Shown here in pieces: positions 36,083 to 46,297 of a stretch of DNA of 64,000 nt. A program made the translations under genes and the position numbers. Each line of letters opens with the position of its first letter. The first letter of the stretch is position 1. The stretch comes from Emcibacter sp. GTDB taxonomy: Bacteria > Pseudomonadota > Alphaproteobacteria > Sphingomonadales > Emcibacteraceae. Location of the stretch: the NCBI RefSeq assembly GCF_963675455.1, contig NZ_OY776217.1:744001-808000 (forward strand), in the 5' to 3' direction. The notes under the pieces are model-generated. The model had not been told where the DNA came from, did no database searches, and saw only the letters and a list, made by a program, of their open reading frames with translations.

Positions 36083-36546
36083 CCTGCCGGCGCCAGAAGC
36101 ACCAGCATCTCGGCAAGCATGACCGGGCGTTCCTGCCCTTCCCTGTTCATCACTACGGAAAAAGTGGCCAGAATGGTATTGTCCTTGCGATGGTCTGTTT
36201 CTGTAAGCTTTATCATTGCACGAACCCGTGAATCCACCGGCACGGGAGAGGTAAACCGCACCTTGTTGAGCCCGTAGTTCAGGCCATAGCGAAGACCGGT
36301 GATGCTGATCAGGCCGTCAAAAAACTGCGGCACCAGGGACAGCACCAGATAACCATGCGCAATGGTCTTGCCGCCCGGCATCTCTGTCCGTGCCCGCTCC
36401 ACATCCACATGGATCCACTGGAAGTCACCGGTGGCCTCGGCAAATTTATTGATACGGCTCTGGGAAATTTCCATCCATCCGGAGGTTCCGATTTCCCGAC
36501 CGAGATAATTGTCTAGTTCATTCGCAGTTATAGTAAGGGTCGGCAT
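36079..36546 (-). CDS. MaoC-like hotdog-fold enoyl-CoA hydratase
   Basis: A 155-residue single hotdog-fold protein. The catalytic Asp/His dyad of R-specific enoyl-CoA hydratases is present in 'ATGDFQWIHVDVERA', and 'GGKTIAHGYLVLSL' is the second family block. This form resembles NodN-type MaoC proteins. The acyl substrate is not known. It is monocistronic. Confidence 0.9.
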   Translation of the reverse strand: MPTLTITANELDNYLGREIGTSGWMEISQSRINKFAEATGDFQWIHVDVERARTEMPGGKTIAHGYLVLSLVPQFFDGLISITGLRYGLNYGLNKVRFTSPVPVDSRVRAMIKLTETDHRKDNTILATFSVVMNREGQERPVMLAEMLVLLAPAG

Positions 36547-36629
36547 TCCGCTGGTCCTGTTATTGCTGGATCAAAGGTTTTTATCACCCCTGCCTTATAC
36601 AAGTGTTATTTTTGCTTTCACTTTTATAT

Positions 36630-38546
36630 TTATTTGTTGTCAGGTTTATTCCTGGGGCTGACATTGGGCGTCACCAGAGTAGCATCATTTCTGTCAAGGG
36701 ACACCCTGACCATAAAGTTTTTCCAGATTCTTGCGGGCGTCCCGCCCCCGGTCACCGTCTTCATTGAGGACGCATCATCATTGCCGACCCAGACCCCGTT
36801 GACCATATCCAGGCCGGACCCGATAAACAGCGCATCCTTGTAGCCCTGGGTGGTTCCGGTCTTGCCGGCCACGGGGAAATCCATCCGGGCCGCCTTTGCC
36901 GTGCCCTCGGTCACAACCTTTTCAAGCATATGCTGCATGGCATCTACCGTTTCCGGCGACAGTACCTGTTGCGGAAAACCGGGCATATGACGGTATAATA
37001 TCTGCCCGGCGCTGTTCTGGATTTCCACGATGCCGTAGGGCACAACCTTGTAGCCGCCATTAAAAACCGTCGAATAGGCCGCTGTCAATTCCAGCAGGGA
37101 AACCTCGGACGTGCCGAGGGACATGCTCGGTTCCTCCACAATCGGAGTCGAAATGCCGAGACGCCGGGCCATTTCCGTCACGGTACGGCGATTTATTTTT
37201 TCAGCCAGCTTGACCGCAACCGTGTTGATGGACCTGGCGAAGGCGGTCTCCAGTGATACCTGCCCCAGATAGTCGCCGGTATAGTTTTTCGGCTCCCAGC
37301 CATCCAGGATGACCGGGGAATCCCGCATGATCATTGACGGCGAAAGACCGCGTTCCAGCGCTGCCAGATAGACAAAAATCTTGAAGGCGGAACCAGGTTG
37401 ACGCAGGGCCTGGCTGGCGCGGTTAAACTGGCTTTGCACATAGTCACGGCCACCGATCATGGCCCGCACCGCCCCGTCCGGATCCATGGAGACTAGTGCC
37501 GCCTGGCTGGCATTTCGGGTCACACCTTCCCGGTCCATAATCTGCTGGACGGCACCGGCTGCTTTCAGCTGGGTCTCAGGCTTCAGGGTCGTGTAAACGA
37601 TCACCGGTTCCGTCGGCTGGCCGATCAGCCCGGGCACCTGTTCGAAAATCCAGTCGGTAAAATATCGCAAATCGCCGCCGGCTGTCTCACTGGCGATATC
37701 CACACTTGCCCTTTTGGCCTTCTCTGCCGTACCAGGCTGAATGAAGGAAGCATCGACCATATTATCGAGCACCTCTTCGGTTCTCTGGTAGGCGCGCTGC
37801 AGATCCTTCAGCGGTGAATAAAGAGCCGGGCCCTTGAGCATTCCCGCCAGCATCGCCGCCTCGGTCAGGCTGAGCTTCCGGGCATCATGCCCGAAATAGG
37901 TCCGGGCGGCCGCATCAAGCCCGTAGGCGCCCGACCCGAAATAAACACGGTTTACATAGATCGCGAGAATCTCCTGCTTGGAAAAATTCATTTCCAGCCA
38001 GAAGGAAAGCAGCAGTTCCTGGATCTTGCGCTTGGCGGTTTTTTCGGACGACAGGAACAAGTTCTTGGCCAGTTGCTGGGTAAGTGTGCTGCCGCCTTCC
38101 ACCAGCCCGCGACTGGTTACATTTCTGAATACCGCCCGCCCCAGACCTCTGATATCCAGGCCAAAATGGTCAAAAAAACGCCGATCCTCGGTAGCAACCA
38201 GGGCCTGTATATATTCGGGCGGGATCTCCTCCATCTCCAGCCAGTCGCCATAAACATTGCCGTAGGACGCAAGAATGTCGCCGTCCTGATCAAGGATCAT
38301 TACGGTATCGCGCCCCGGCGAGGCGACAATGTCGGAAATATCCGGCAGGTCGTGGGCATAATAGAAAGTAACCGGAATGAGCAGGATCACAGCCCAGGTC
38401 AAGACAACCATTAAGCCATAGAAAAATCTGGCCAGCCCCCGGCGTTGCGGTTTTGTCCCGGAGGGGCGGGCAATCCGGGATTTGCGCGAGCCCTTTGCAG
38501 ACTTTCTGCCGTTACCTGACGGATGTTGTTTATTTTCGGAGGACAT
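36630..38546 (-). CDS. Class A penicillin-binding protein (PBP1A family)
   Basis: A 638-residue bifunctional peptidoglycan synthase with a basic cytoplasmic tail and TM at about 41-63. The GT51 glycosyltransferase domain has the catalytic E120 in 'ATEDRRFFDH' and 'GGSTLTQQLAKNL'. The transpeptidase domain has S386-x-x-K389 ('GSAFK'), S439-I-N441 and K562-T-G. All catalytic motifs are intact. It lacks the OB insertion of long PBP1A proteins, giving the shorter 1A/2D form. No strong ribosome site precedes the ATG. Confidence 0.93.
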   Translation of the reverse strand: MSSENKQHPSGNGRKSAKGSRKSRIARPSGTKPQRRGLARFFYGLMVVLTWAVILLIPVTFYYAHDLPDISDIVASPGRDTVMILDQDGDILASYGNVYGDWLEMEEIPPEYIQALVATEDRRFFDHFGLDIRGLGRAVFRNVTSRGLVEGGSTLTQQLAKNLFLSSEKTAKRKIQELLLSFWLEMNFSKQEILAIYVNRVYFGSGAYGLDAAARTYFGHDARKLSLTEAAMLAGMLKGPALYSPLKDLQRAYQRTEEVLDNMVDASFIQPGTAEKAKRASVDIASETAGGDLRYFTDWIFEQVPGLIGQPTEPVIVYTTLKPETQLKAAGAVQQIMDREGVTRNASQAALVSMDPDGAVRAMIGGRDYVQSQFNRASQALRQPGSAFKIFVYLAALERGLSPSMIMRDSPVILDGWEPKNYTGDYLGQVSLETAFARSINTVAVKLAEKINRRTVTEMARRLGISTPIVEEPSMSLGTSEVSLLELTAAYSTVFNGGYKVVPYGIVEIQNSAGQILYRHMPGFPQQVLSPETVDAMQHMLEKVVTEGTAKAARMDFPVAGKTGTTQGYKDALFIGSGLDMVNGVWVGNDDASSMKTVTGGGTPARIWKNFMVRVSLDRNDATLVTPNVSPRNKPDNK

Positions 38547-38884
38547 TCAATGATCTACCTGATGCGGCTTTTTCTGTTGGCACATCTTATCGGGAATTAT
38601 GTTGATTTACAGGAAATTCTTCGATCATTTCAACTGTTGAAAATCAACTTCGGCCTGACGCGTCGCGTGATTCGCTTCTGCATATGCCCGGAAATTACCC
38701 TCATAAGTTTATATTGCTGCACCGCATCAGAATATAAGAATATTACTAAAACGGTCGTTTGATTGAAACAAATCTCCGTAAAAAAATATTGTCTTGATTC
38801 CGTCATAAAAGCTGTTATTCAGCGCGGACTTTCAGTTCTGCGTATGGTTAATTTTAAAACTCTCAGATCAGGACTCTATTACTA
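38547..38884. other. 338-base divergent intergenic region (PBP / PAS protein)
   Basis: No supported gene is present. The region is AT-rich and must hold both divergent promoters. A weak plus-strand candidate is TTGATT (38794-38799), 16 bases, then TATTCA (38816-38821). Confidence 0.5.
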
Positions 38885-39511
38885 ATGAATGTGCATCTCA
38901 ACCGGTTGGCCCGGGAATTGGCCAATGACAACATTCACTTTCTGGAAGACTACCTCATCCGCCAGGGATTGCCAAATCCGCGCATCCTGAAGAATCCGGG
39001 TCTGGATATTCTGCCCTGTCAGAAAATACGATACGCTTATCAATACTGGAAAACCGTACAGAACGACCTCAACGCCGTTCCGTCCAGGGCTCATATCAGG
39101 CCTTCCGGATTGGGCATTGCGCTGGGCAACATCTGTCTGCTGGAACCATTGAATGAAGGGCGGGACTATAGATATCGCCTGTATGGATCAAATATCGCAC
39201 ATCTTTCACGATATGATCTGCAGGGTCTGACCATGTCAGAGGTTCCCGGCAAATTTCCCGGCAGACAATTCAGCGATTACGAATTTCATCTTGCGGTCTA
39301 TCAATGTTGCCAGGCCGAGGCCACACCCTATTATGTTGAATATACAAGCCTGGCCAGTCAGGGCAAGGCTCCCTGGTTGTGGCGGCGGCTCACATTGCCG
39401 CTCGCCGATGACCGGGGCAATGTCACCATGCTACTGAACTGCCTGTCGCCTGAGCCGCTCCGTGCTGACCTGGTGCCGGACAACGACGGCGATCAGAAGT
39501 CCATCGCCTGA
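38885..39511 (+). CDS. PAS-domain (PAS_5-like) protein
   Basis: A 208-residue cytoplasmic protein. The pattern 'AYQYWKTV...NAVPSRAHIRPSGLGIALGNICLLEP' (in parts), followed by 'YRYRLYGSNIAHLSRYDLQG', is that of the PAS_5 family common in alphaproteobacteria. There is no output domain, so it probably binds a small molecule and acts through a partner. A weak AGGA precedes the ATG by about 11 bases. It converges with gyrB. Confidence 0.78.
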   Translation: MNVHLNRLARELANDNIHFLEDYLIRQGLPNPRILKNPGLDILPCQKIRYAYQYWKTVQNDLNAVPSRAHIRPSGLGIALGNICLLEPLNEGRDYRYRLYGSNIAHLSRYDLQGLTMSEVPGKFPGRQFSDYEFHLAVYQCCQAEATPYYVEYTSLASQGKAPWLWRRLTLPLADDRGNVTMLLNCLSPEPLRADLVPDNDGDQKSIA

Positions 39512-39537
39512 AAGGATTCGCCGCCGGACGCCTGAAA

Positions 39538-41985
39538 TCAGACATCAAGGTTGGCCACATTGAGGGCATTGTCCTGGATGAATTCCCGGCGCGGCTCCAC
39601 CACATCCCCCATCAGCTTGGTGAAAATCTCGTCCGCCGTATCGCCGTGGTCCACTTTCACCTGCAGGAGAGTGCGGGCTTCCGGATCCAGGGTGGTTTCC
39701 CACAACTGGTTCGGATTCATTTCACCCAGCCCCTTGTAGCGCTGGATGGAAAGTCCCTTGCGCCCGTAGGACAGAATCACATTCAGCAGGTCACTGGGCA
39801 GAGAGACTGTGTGCCGGTCTTCCTTGCGGGTGATTATCGACGGTGTCGCAAATACCTCCCGACGGTCACGAGTGGTTTCATCAAGACGGCGGGCTTCAAC
39901 GGATTCGATAAAGGCACGGTCAATGCGATAAACATCCTTGATGCCGCGGATCTCGTTTGTGAAAATCACACCGCCCTCTTCCGGGTCAACCCGGCCCTGC
40001 CAATTGTCTTCTCCTTCTGACGCCTTGACATTCATCCGGTCAACCACGTTGGAAATGGCGTCTTCCGCTCCCTTGCCTTCAAACAGAATCTCGGGATTAA
40101 GACCGCCAACGAGGGCCAGTTCCTCGACCAGTTCACGGTTGTATTTCAGCGGCACGCGACCCAGTGCCCGGCAGGTCTGCCGGACATTGCTGACCAGATC
40201 GACCAGGTCATTGCCGGCAATCTGCTCGCCGTTGCCGAGCACCAGCGTCATATCCTCCAGCGACTGGTTGATCAGATATTCCTCCAGTGCCGGATCGTCC
40301 TTGAGGTACACCTCCGACTTGCCCCGGCTCACCTTATAGAGCGGCGGCTGGGCGATATAGAGATAACCCTTCTCGAGAAGTTCCGGCATCTGACGATAGA
40401 AGAACGTCAGCAGAAGTGTGCGGATATGGGCGCCGTCCACGTCAGCATCGGTCATGATGATGATCTTGTGGTAGCGCAGTTTTTCAATATTGAAATCATC
40501 CCGGCCGATGCCGGTGCCGAGCGCCGTGATCAGGGTGCCTATTTCTGCAGAGGCCAGCATACGGTCAAACCTGGCCCGCTCCACATTAAGGATTTTACCC
40601 TTGAGCGGCAGAATCGCCTGATTGCCCCGGTGCCGGCCCTGTTTGGCGGAGCCGCCGGCGGAATCACCCTCCACCAGGAACAGTTCAGCCTTGGCCGGAT
40701 CGCGTTCCTGACAGTCTGCCAGTTTGCCGGGCAGGGAGGAAATATCCAGCGCGCCCTTGCGGCGGGTCAGTTCACGGGCCTTGCGGGCGGCTTCACGGGC
40801 GGCTGCGGCCTCGACGATCTTGCCGATGATATTTCTGGCGTCGGAAGGATGTTCCTCGAACCATTGGCTGAGCTTTTCATTAAGCAGGCTCTCGACCACC
40901 GGACGCACCTCGGAAGATACCAGCTTGTCCTTGGTCTGTGAGGAAAATTTCGGATCCGGAACTTTTACAGACACTACGCAGGTCAGCCCCTCACGGGCAT
41001 CATCACCGCTGATGTTGACCTTTTCTTTTTTGGCAATACCCGTTTCGTTGGCGTAATTATTTATGGTCCGGGTCAGGGCCGCACGGAAGCCGGCCAGATG
41101 GGTGCCGCCGTCGCGCTGGGGAATATTATTGGTGAAGCACAGTACATTTTCATGATAGCTGTCGTTCCACTGCAAGGAACATTCAAATGTAATACCGTCT
41201 TTTTCCCCACTTATGGTAATGGGCGCCTCTATCAGGCCGTTTTTCGAGCGGTCCAGATATTTGACAAATTCGGTAATGCCGCCTTCATAAAAGAGCTCGA
41301 CCTCAGCCGGTTCGGCATGCCGATGATCCCGGATCACAACCCGGACCCCGCTATTGAGGAAGGCCAGTTCCCGGAACCTGTGTTCCAGCCGGTTAAAATC
41401 AAATTCGATATTCTTGAAGGTTTCCACAGAAGGCAGGAAGGTCACTTCGGTGCCGGTCTGACCCTTTTCCGAATCCCCTGTAATTTCCAGATCACCAATA
41501 GCTTCACCGCGCTCGAAACGCAGGAAATGCTCCTTGCCGTTCCGCCAGATCTTCAGTTCAAGATAATCAGACAGGGCGTTCACAACGGAAACCCCGACGC
41601 CGTGCAGACCACCGGAAACCTTGTAGCTGTTCTGGTCGAACTTGCCGCCGGCATGAAGCTGGGTCATGATCACCTGGGCAGCGGAAACACCTTCTTCCTC
41701 ATGAATGTCCACCGGTATGCCACGTCCGTTGTCACGAACGGATACCGACCCGTTTGCGTTCAGGGTAACAAGTACCTTGTCGCAATAACCTGCCAGGGAT
41801 TCGTCGATGGCATTGTCGGACACCTCGAACACCATATGGTGCAGGCCTGAGCCATCCTCGGTATCACCGATATACATGCCCGGCCGCTTGCGGACCGCAT
41901 CCAGACCCTTCAGAACCTTGATGGATCCAGCGCCATAATGTTCTGCGCCTTCCGCTGCATCCTTGAATTCCGTTTCATCTGACAT
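39538..41985 (-). CDS. gyrB: DNA gyrase subunit B
   Basis: An 815-residue ATPase subunit of gyrase that drives negative supercoiling with GyrA. The GHKL ATPase motifs are 'NAIDESLAGYC' and 'GLHGVGVSVVNALS'; the TOPRIM motif is 'LVEGDSAGGSAKQG' with 'DADVDGAHI'; the C-terminal block is 'YKGLGEMNPNQLWETT'. It is co-oriented with recF, dnaN and dnaA, and recF ends in frame order 34 bases upstream. Confidence 0.98.
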   Translation of the reverse strand: MSDETEFKDAAEGAEHYGAGSIKVLKGLDAVRKRPGMYIGDTEDGSGLHHMVFEVSDNAIDESLAGYCDKVLVTLNANGSVSVRDNGRGIPVDIHEEEGVSAAQVIMTQLHAGGKFDQNSYKVSGGLHGVGVSVVNALSDYLELKIWRNGKEHFLRFERGEAIGDLEITGDSEKGQTGTEVTFLPSVETFKNIEFDFNRLEHRFRELAFLNSGVRVVIRDHRHAEPAEVELFYEGGITEFVKYLDRSKNGLIEAPITISGEKDGITFECSLQWNDSYHENVLCFTNNIPQRDGGTHLAGFRAALTRTINNYANETGIAKKEKVNISGDDAREGLTCVVSVKVPDPKFSSQTKDKLVSSEVRPVVESLLNEKLSQWFEEHPSDARNIIGKIVEAAAAREAARKARELTRRKGALDISSLPGKLADCQERDPAKAELFLVEGDSAGGSAKQGRHRGNQAILPLKGKILNVERARFDRMLASAEIGTLITALGTGIGRDDFNIEKLRYHKIIIMTDADVDGAHIRTLLLTFFYRQMPELLEKGYLYIAQPPLYKVSRGKSEVYLKDDPALEEYLINQSLEDMTLVLGNGEQIAGNDLVDLVSNVRQTCRALGRVPLKYNRELVEELALVGGLNPEILFEGKGAEDAISNVVDRMNVKASEGEDNWQGRVDPEEGGVIFTNEIRGIKDVYRIDRAFIESVEARRLDETTRDRREVFATPSIITRKEDRHTVSLPSDLLNVILSYGRKGLSIQRYKGLGEMNPNQLWETTLDPEARTLLQVKVDHGDTADEIFTKLMGDVVEPRREFIQDNALNVANLDV

Positions 41986-42019
41986 CCGATATTTCCCTCA
42001 TCTACAGAGCAAAAGCATA

Positions 42020-43237
42020 CTAACGGCTTTCGCTGTTCTGGTTATCTTCATTTATCCGGCCTTCGTCCACCCGGTACATTACTGCCCGGTCACCAAGGCT
42101 CTCGAACAGGCTGCGGTCGGTTCCGGTCATCCAGACCTGGGACCCGATAGCCCATAATTCATCAAACAGTGACGCCCGGCGCAGCTCATCCAGGTGAGCC
42201 GCCACCTCGTCCAGCAACAAGACAGGTGCGGCACCGAAATGCAGCGCTGTCAGGCGGGCACTGGCCAGGGTAATGCCGATCAGCAGCGCCTTCTGTTCGC
42301 CTGTGGAACAGAGTTCCGCCGGCATATCCTTATCCACATGGCGGACCAGAAGATCCGTACGGTGTGGTCCGGCGAGAGTACGTCCCGCCCGGCCGTCCTG
42401 AAGACGCATGCGGGTCAGTGTTTCCGCATATGTCTCTTCCACCTCAACCGCCGGTCGCTCCCGGAGCGCACTCTCCAGCTCTCCGTCCAGCGCCAGATGC
42501 GCCCGGGGAAAGCATGAGGTGGTCACCTCTATAGCGCCCGCCAGATGGTCCAGTGCCTGCAGCCGCGCCGCCGCAACGGCAACACCATGTTCTGCCATCC
42601 GCGCCTCGAGGGCAGACAACCAGGCCCCGTCGCCACAGCCGTCCGCCAGCAGCCTGTTCCGGTCCCGCATCACTTTCTCAAAGGCATTCACCTCCCGGGT
42701 ATGAGCCGGATGGAAACCGGCAACAATCCGGTCAAGGAACTTCCGCCGCCCGGAGGCCGCTTCCAGAAACAACCTGTCCATTTGCGGCGTCAGCCAGATC
42801 ACCTGCAGAAAATCACCCAGCACAGCCGGGCCGGAAACCGTTTCGCCGTCAATCCGCACAATGCGCCGGTCAAGGGTGTCTTCACCCCGGCCTGCCAGAG
42901 ATACACTACTGTTCCGGGGCGCAAGACCGGTGCCTACTTCCATCTGGCCGTCCGGTGTATCAAGCCGTCCCGCCACCGCCCAGGAGCCATTCGCGCCAAG
43001 CCGTATCGCCTGGGACAGTTTGCACTGACGCAGACCGCGACCCGGCGCCAGAAAGGACACCGCTTCCAGAAGATTTGTCTTGCCCGCTCCGTTCGGACCG
43101 ATAAAAACCGCATTGCGGCCTTCCGGCCTGATTTCAGCACGTTCGTAAGACCTGAAATCGGTCAGCAGGATTCTGTCCACAGCCACTCTGGGCTGCCGCT
43201 GTTCCTGCTCGATGACCAATGACTCCTGGTTCAGCAT
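42020..43237 (-). CDS. recF: DNA replication/repair protein RecF
   Basis: 405 residues from the ATG at 43237 (CGGAAG upstream). It is an SMC-like ATPase with Walker A 'GPNGAGKTNLLEA', the signature region 'STGEQKALLIGI' and Walker B 'VLLLDEVAAHLD'. RecF loads RecA at gapped DNA together with RecO and RecR. A frame reading on to 43300 lacks RecF similarity. It sits between dnaN and gyrB as in many bacteria. Confidence 0.96.
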   Translation of the reverse strand: MLNQESLVIEQEQRQPRVAVDRILLTDFRSYERAEIRPEGRNAVFIGPNGAGKTNLLEAVSFLAPGRGLRQCKLSQAIRLGANGSWAVAGRLDTPDGQMEVGTGLAPRNSSVSLAGRGEDTLDRRIVRIDGETVSGPAVLGDFLQVIWLTPQMDRLFLEAASGRRKFLDRIVAGFHPAHTREVNAFEKVMRDRNRLLADGCGDGAWLSALEARMAEHGVAVAAARLQALDHLAGAIEVTTSCFPRAHLALDGELESALRERPAVEVEETYAETLTRMRLQDGRAGRTLAGPHRTDLLVRHVDKDMPAELCSTGEQKALLIGITLASARLTALHFGAAPVLLLDEVAAHLDELRRASLFDELWAIGSQVWMTGTDRSLFESLGDRAVMYRVDEGRINEDNQNSESR

Positions 43238-43382
43238 ATTTGCACTTCCGATATGCTTTTTACGTCCGACATGCTGGCGACCCATACCGCTTCTGCACAT
43301 ACCAGCCGGGAATCGCTCTGCGCCTGGCCGATAATTTTTCGATCCTGTCGCCCGACAAAAATTTCACCTTATCCGGAATAAC

Positions 43383-44504
43383 TCACACCCGCATGGGCAT
43401 CAGTACATACAGCGCCCCTTCATCGGTCAGGTCCCGAAGAACCGTCGGCGCCGTTGAATCCGCCAGCAGCACCTCGGCCATATCACCATGGATCTGGGCC
43501 AGAATATCCAGCAGATAACGGGAATTAAATCCGATCTCCATATCTTCGGAGCTATAGCTACAGCCAAGCTCTTCCGTAGCTGTGCCGTGCTCAGGGCTGT
43601 TGACAGACAGCTGCAGCTTTCCTTCACCAATGGCAAGTTTGACAGAACGGGTTTTATCCGTGGAAATGGTGGACACCCTGTCCACGGCCTCGGCAAACTG
43701 CTTGGCATCAATTTCCATAACCCGGTCGTTACCTTCCGGAATGACCCGGGTGTAGTCGGGGAACGTGCCATCGATCAGCTTTGATGTCAGCACAATATCG
43801 GCAAAGGAAAAGCGGATTTTTGTTTCCGACAGGGCCACATCCACATCGCCCTCATATTCGTCAATCAGCTTGCGCAGCTCACCCACTGCCTTGCGCGGTA
43901 CGATAATGCCCGGCATATCCGCTGCGCCTTCCGGCTGCTCCATGTCAAACCGCGCCAGACGGTGACCGTCGGTTGCCACGCCGCGCAGAACCGGTGCGCC
44001 CTCGTCATCGGTCGCCGCATGGACGTAAATGCCGTTCAGGTAATAACGGGTCTCTTCGGTGGAAACCGCAAAGCGGGTTTTGTCGATCAGCTTTTTCAGG
44101 TCAATGCTTGCCAGGCGGAAATTCACCGGCAGATCACCCTCGTTCATGACCGGGAAATCTTCCCGCGGCAGGCAGGACAGGGTAAAGCGGGATCTGCCGG
44201 CGCTGATGGACAGGCGCTGGGTATCGATATCGTAATAAAGCTCTATCTGGCTGCCTTCCGGCAGTTTGCGCACAATGTCATACAGGGTATGTGCCGGCGC
44301 CGTTATGCCACCCGGTTCCGCCGTCTCACCGGACACGGTCTCGGAAATGGCCAAATCAAGGTCAGTGGCGGCCAGATTCAGATGGCCTGCCTCGCCTTCC
44401 AGAAGAACGTTGGAAAGGATCGGAATGGTATTTCTGCGTTCAACAACACTCTGGATATGACCAAGGGATTTAAGTAGGGCACCGCGTTCGATATTCAGCT
44501 TCAT
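43383..44504 (-). CDS. dnaN: DNA polymerase III sliding clamp (beta subunit)
   Basis: A 373-residue clamp with three similar domains, starting 'MKLNIERGALLKSLGHIQSVVERRNTIPILSNV' (in part) and ending 'LTDEGALYVLMPMRV', both typical. It encircles DNA and tethers the polymerase. The ATG at 44504 is the family start; extension to 44543 is not conserved. It follows dnaA on the same strand after about 296 bases. Confidence 0.97.
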   Translation of the reverse strand: MKLNIERGALLKSLGHIQSVVERRNTIPILSNVLLEGEAGHLNLAATDLDLAISETVSGETAEPGGITAPAHTLYDIVRKLPEGSQIELYYDIDTQRLSISAGRSRFTLSCLPREDFPVMNEGDLPVNFRLASIDLKKLIDKTRFAVSTEETRYYLNGIYVHAATDDEGAPVLRGVATDGHRLARFDMEQPEGAADMPGIIVPRKAVGELRKLIDEYEGDVDVALSETKIRFSFADIVLTSKLIDGTFPDYTRVIPEGNDRVMEIDAKQFAEAVDRVSTISTDKTRSVKLAIGEGKLQLSVNSPEHGTATEELGCSYSSEDMEIGFNSRYLLDILAQIHGDMAEVLLADSTAPTVLRDLTDEGALYVLMPMRV

Positions 44505-44800
44505 TTTATAATCGCGCTTCTCATTTATAGATAAACAAACCATTTAAAAGTGGCTGGAATCTTCCCCTTTTTGACCGAAACCCGTCCGGGATTCACCGGA
44601 TTCTGCAACAAGACAAATTGTGACTTCCTGTCCTGTTTTCCATACCACTCTTTTCCTGTCAGAGACTAGCACACAGGCAGCCCCGGTCAAAGGTCTTTTT
44701 GCAAGGTTTTTCGCCGAGTCGCCGAAGCAATGCCGAAGCAATGGAGGGCTCCGGCGGGGAACCCAGAAAATTGGGATAAATCAACCGGAAGACGGTATTG
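44505..44800. other. dnaA-dnaN intergenic region
   Basis: No gene and no DnaA box matching TTATCCACA were found here, so this spacer does not look like the replication origin. A tandem 11-base direct repeat, GCCGAAGCAAT, occupies 44721-44742. Confidence 0.6.
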
Positions 44801-46288
44801 TCAGGTACTGAAAATACGCTCCAGATGAAGGATATCTTCCTCCAGAACACTATCCGTCTGACGCAGCTCGTCAATGCGTTTTACCGCATGCATAACGGTC
44901 GTGTGATCCCGGCCGCCAAACTGCCTGCCGATCTCCGGCAGCGACTTGGATGTCAGAGCCTTTGCCAGATACATGGCGATCTGGCGGGGCCGGGCCACCT
45001 GCCGGGCCCGGCGGGAGGACAAAAGGTCGGACAGGCGGATATTGAAATAATCAGCCACCCGCCGCTGGATTTCGTCGATGGTCACACGGCGGTCATTGGC
45101 TCTCAGAAGGTCCTGCAGCACCTCCTGGGTCATTTCCATGGTGATCGGCCGTCCGATCAGGGTGGCGTGGGCAATCATGCGGTTCAGCGCCCCTTCCAGT
45201 TCCCGCACATTGGAACTGATCCGTTTGGCCAGAAATTCCAGGACCTCGGTCTTGATTTCCACTTCCGGCACCGTGTTGGCCTTCTGCTGCAGAATACCGA
45301 GACGGAGCTCATAGTCGGTGGGATGGATGTCTGCCACCAGGCCCCAGCCGAGACGGGACCGGATGCGTTCCTCAATCCCCTCCAGATCGGTCGGCGAGCG
45401 GTCGGCGGAAATCACCACCTGGTGGTGATGGTCGATCAGCGCATTGAAGGTGTGAAAGAATTCTTCTTGGGTTGATTCCTTGTTGGCGATAAACTGCAGA
45501 TCATCGATCATCAGCAGGTCCACTGACCTGAACTTCTGCTTGAAGGACATGGTATCCTTGAAGCGAATTGAACTGATGAACTGATACATGAACTGTTCCG
45601 CCGACAGATAGACAACCCGGCGTTCCGGGAACATCTGCTGGTTGGCCCAGGCAATGGCGTGCATCAGGTGGGTTTTACCCAGCCCCACGCCGCCGTGCAG
45701 GAAAAGCGGATTGAAATGGACCGCAGTATTTTCCGCCACCCGCCGGGCTGCCGCATAGGCCAGTTCATTGGACTTGCCAACGACAAAACTGTCAAAGGTA
45801 AAGCGGGGGTCAAGCGGTGCGCCGAAATCGCTGCCGGCATTATTCTGGACAACCCGGGTTGCAGGAGACGGCCGGGCAGCGGACGATGACTGCCGTTTCG
45901 CCGGAGCGGCTTTTTTGCGTGGTTTTTCTCCGGCTTCGACCTCGTCCCTTTCATCATTATCGAGCAGGCTTCCCTTGTCCGCGGACCGGAAGCCGGAAAG
46001 AACAATGATATCAATCTCGGTAACGTCAGGATTTTCCTTGCTCCAGGCCAGGCGGATTCGTTCCGCATAGTTGGACTGCAGCCAGTTGCGCATAAACCGC
46101 GTCGGCGCCGCCATGACGGCACAGCCCTCATCCACATTGACCAGGGCCAGGGGCTTGAACCAGCTGTTGAACACACCATCATCAAACTCGGTTTTCAGCC
46201 GTTCCAGAACACGGGACCATTGGAATTCCATGTCGTTTGCTACACCCTCACCGCCGAATTCCGGCCTTAACCCCTTGGAATTACGCAT
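44801..46288 (-). CDS. dnaA: Chromosomal replication initiator DnaA
   Basis: 495 residues. An N-terminal interaction domain ('EFQWSRVLERLKTEF') is followed by a charged linker (about 105-150). The AAA+ domain has Walker A 'GGVGLGKT' (199-206) and Walker B 'LLMIDDLQF', and the C-terminal DNA-binding domain carries the signature 'GGRDHTTVMHAVKRI'. The ATG at 46288 follows AGGGGAAG; an internal ATG at residue 20 is a possible alternative. The rhodanese gene ends nine bases upstream on the same strand. Confidence 0.98.
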   Translation of the reverse strand: MRNSKGLRPEFGGEGVANDMEFQWSRVLERLKTEFDDGVFNSWFKPLALVNVDEGCAVMAAPTRFMRNWLQSNYAERIRLAWSKENPDVTEIDIIVLSGFRSADKGSLLDNDERDEVEAGEKPRKKAAPAKRQSSSAARPSPATRVVQNNAGSDFGAPLDPRFTFDSFVVGKSNELAYAAARRVAENTAVHFNPLFLHGGVGLGKTHLMHAIAWANQQMFPERRVVYLSAEQFMYQFISSIRFKDTMSFKQKFRSVDLLMIDDLQFIANKESTQEEFFHTFNALIDHHHQVVISADRSPTDLEGIEERIRSRLGWGLVADIHPTDYELRLGILQQKANTVPEVEIKTEVLEFLAKRISSNVRELEGALNRMIAHATLIGRPITMEMTQEVLQDLLRANDRRVTIDEIQRRVADYFNIRLSDLLSSRRARQVARPRQIAMYLAKALTSKSLPEIGRQFGGRDHTTVMHAVKRIDELRQTDSVLEEDILHLERIFST

Positions 46289-46297
46289 TTCTTCCCC

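Noticed and set aside
38794..38821. Sigma-70 promoter for the PAS gene
   Set aside because: Both hexamers match weakly and the spacer is 16; noted but not called as a feature.
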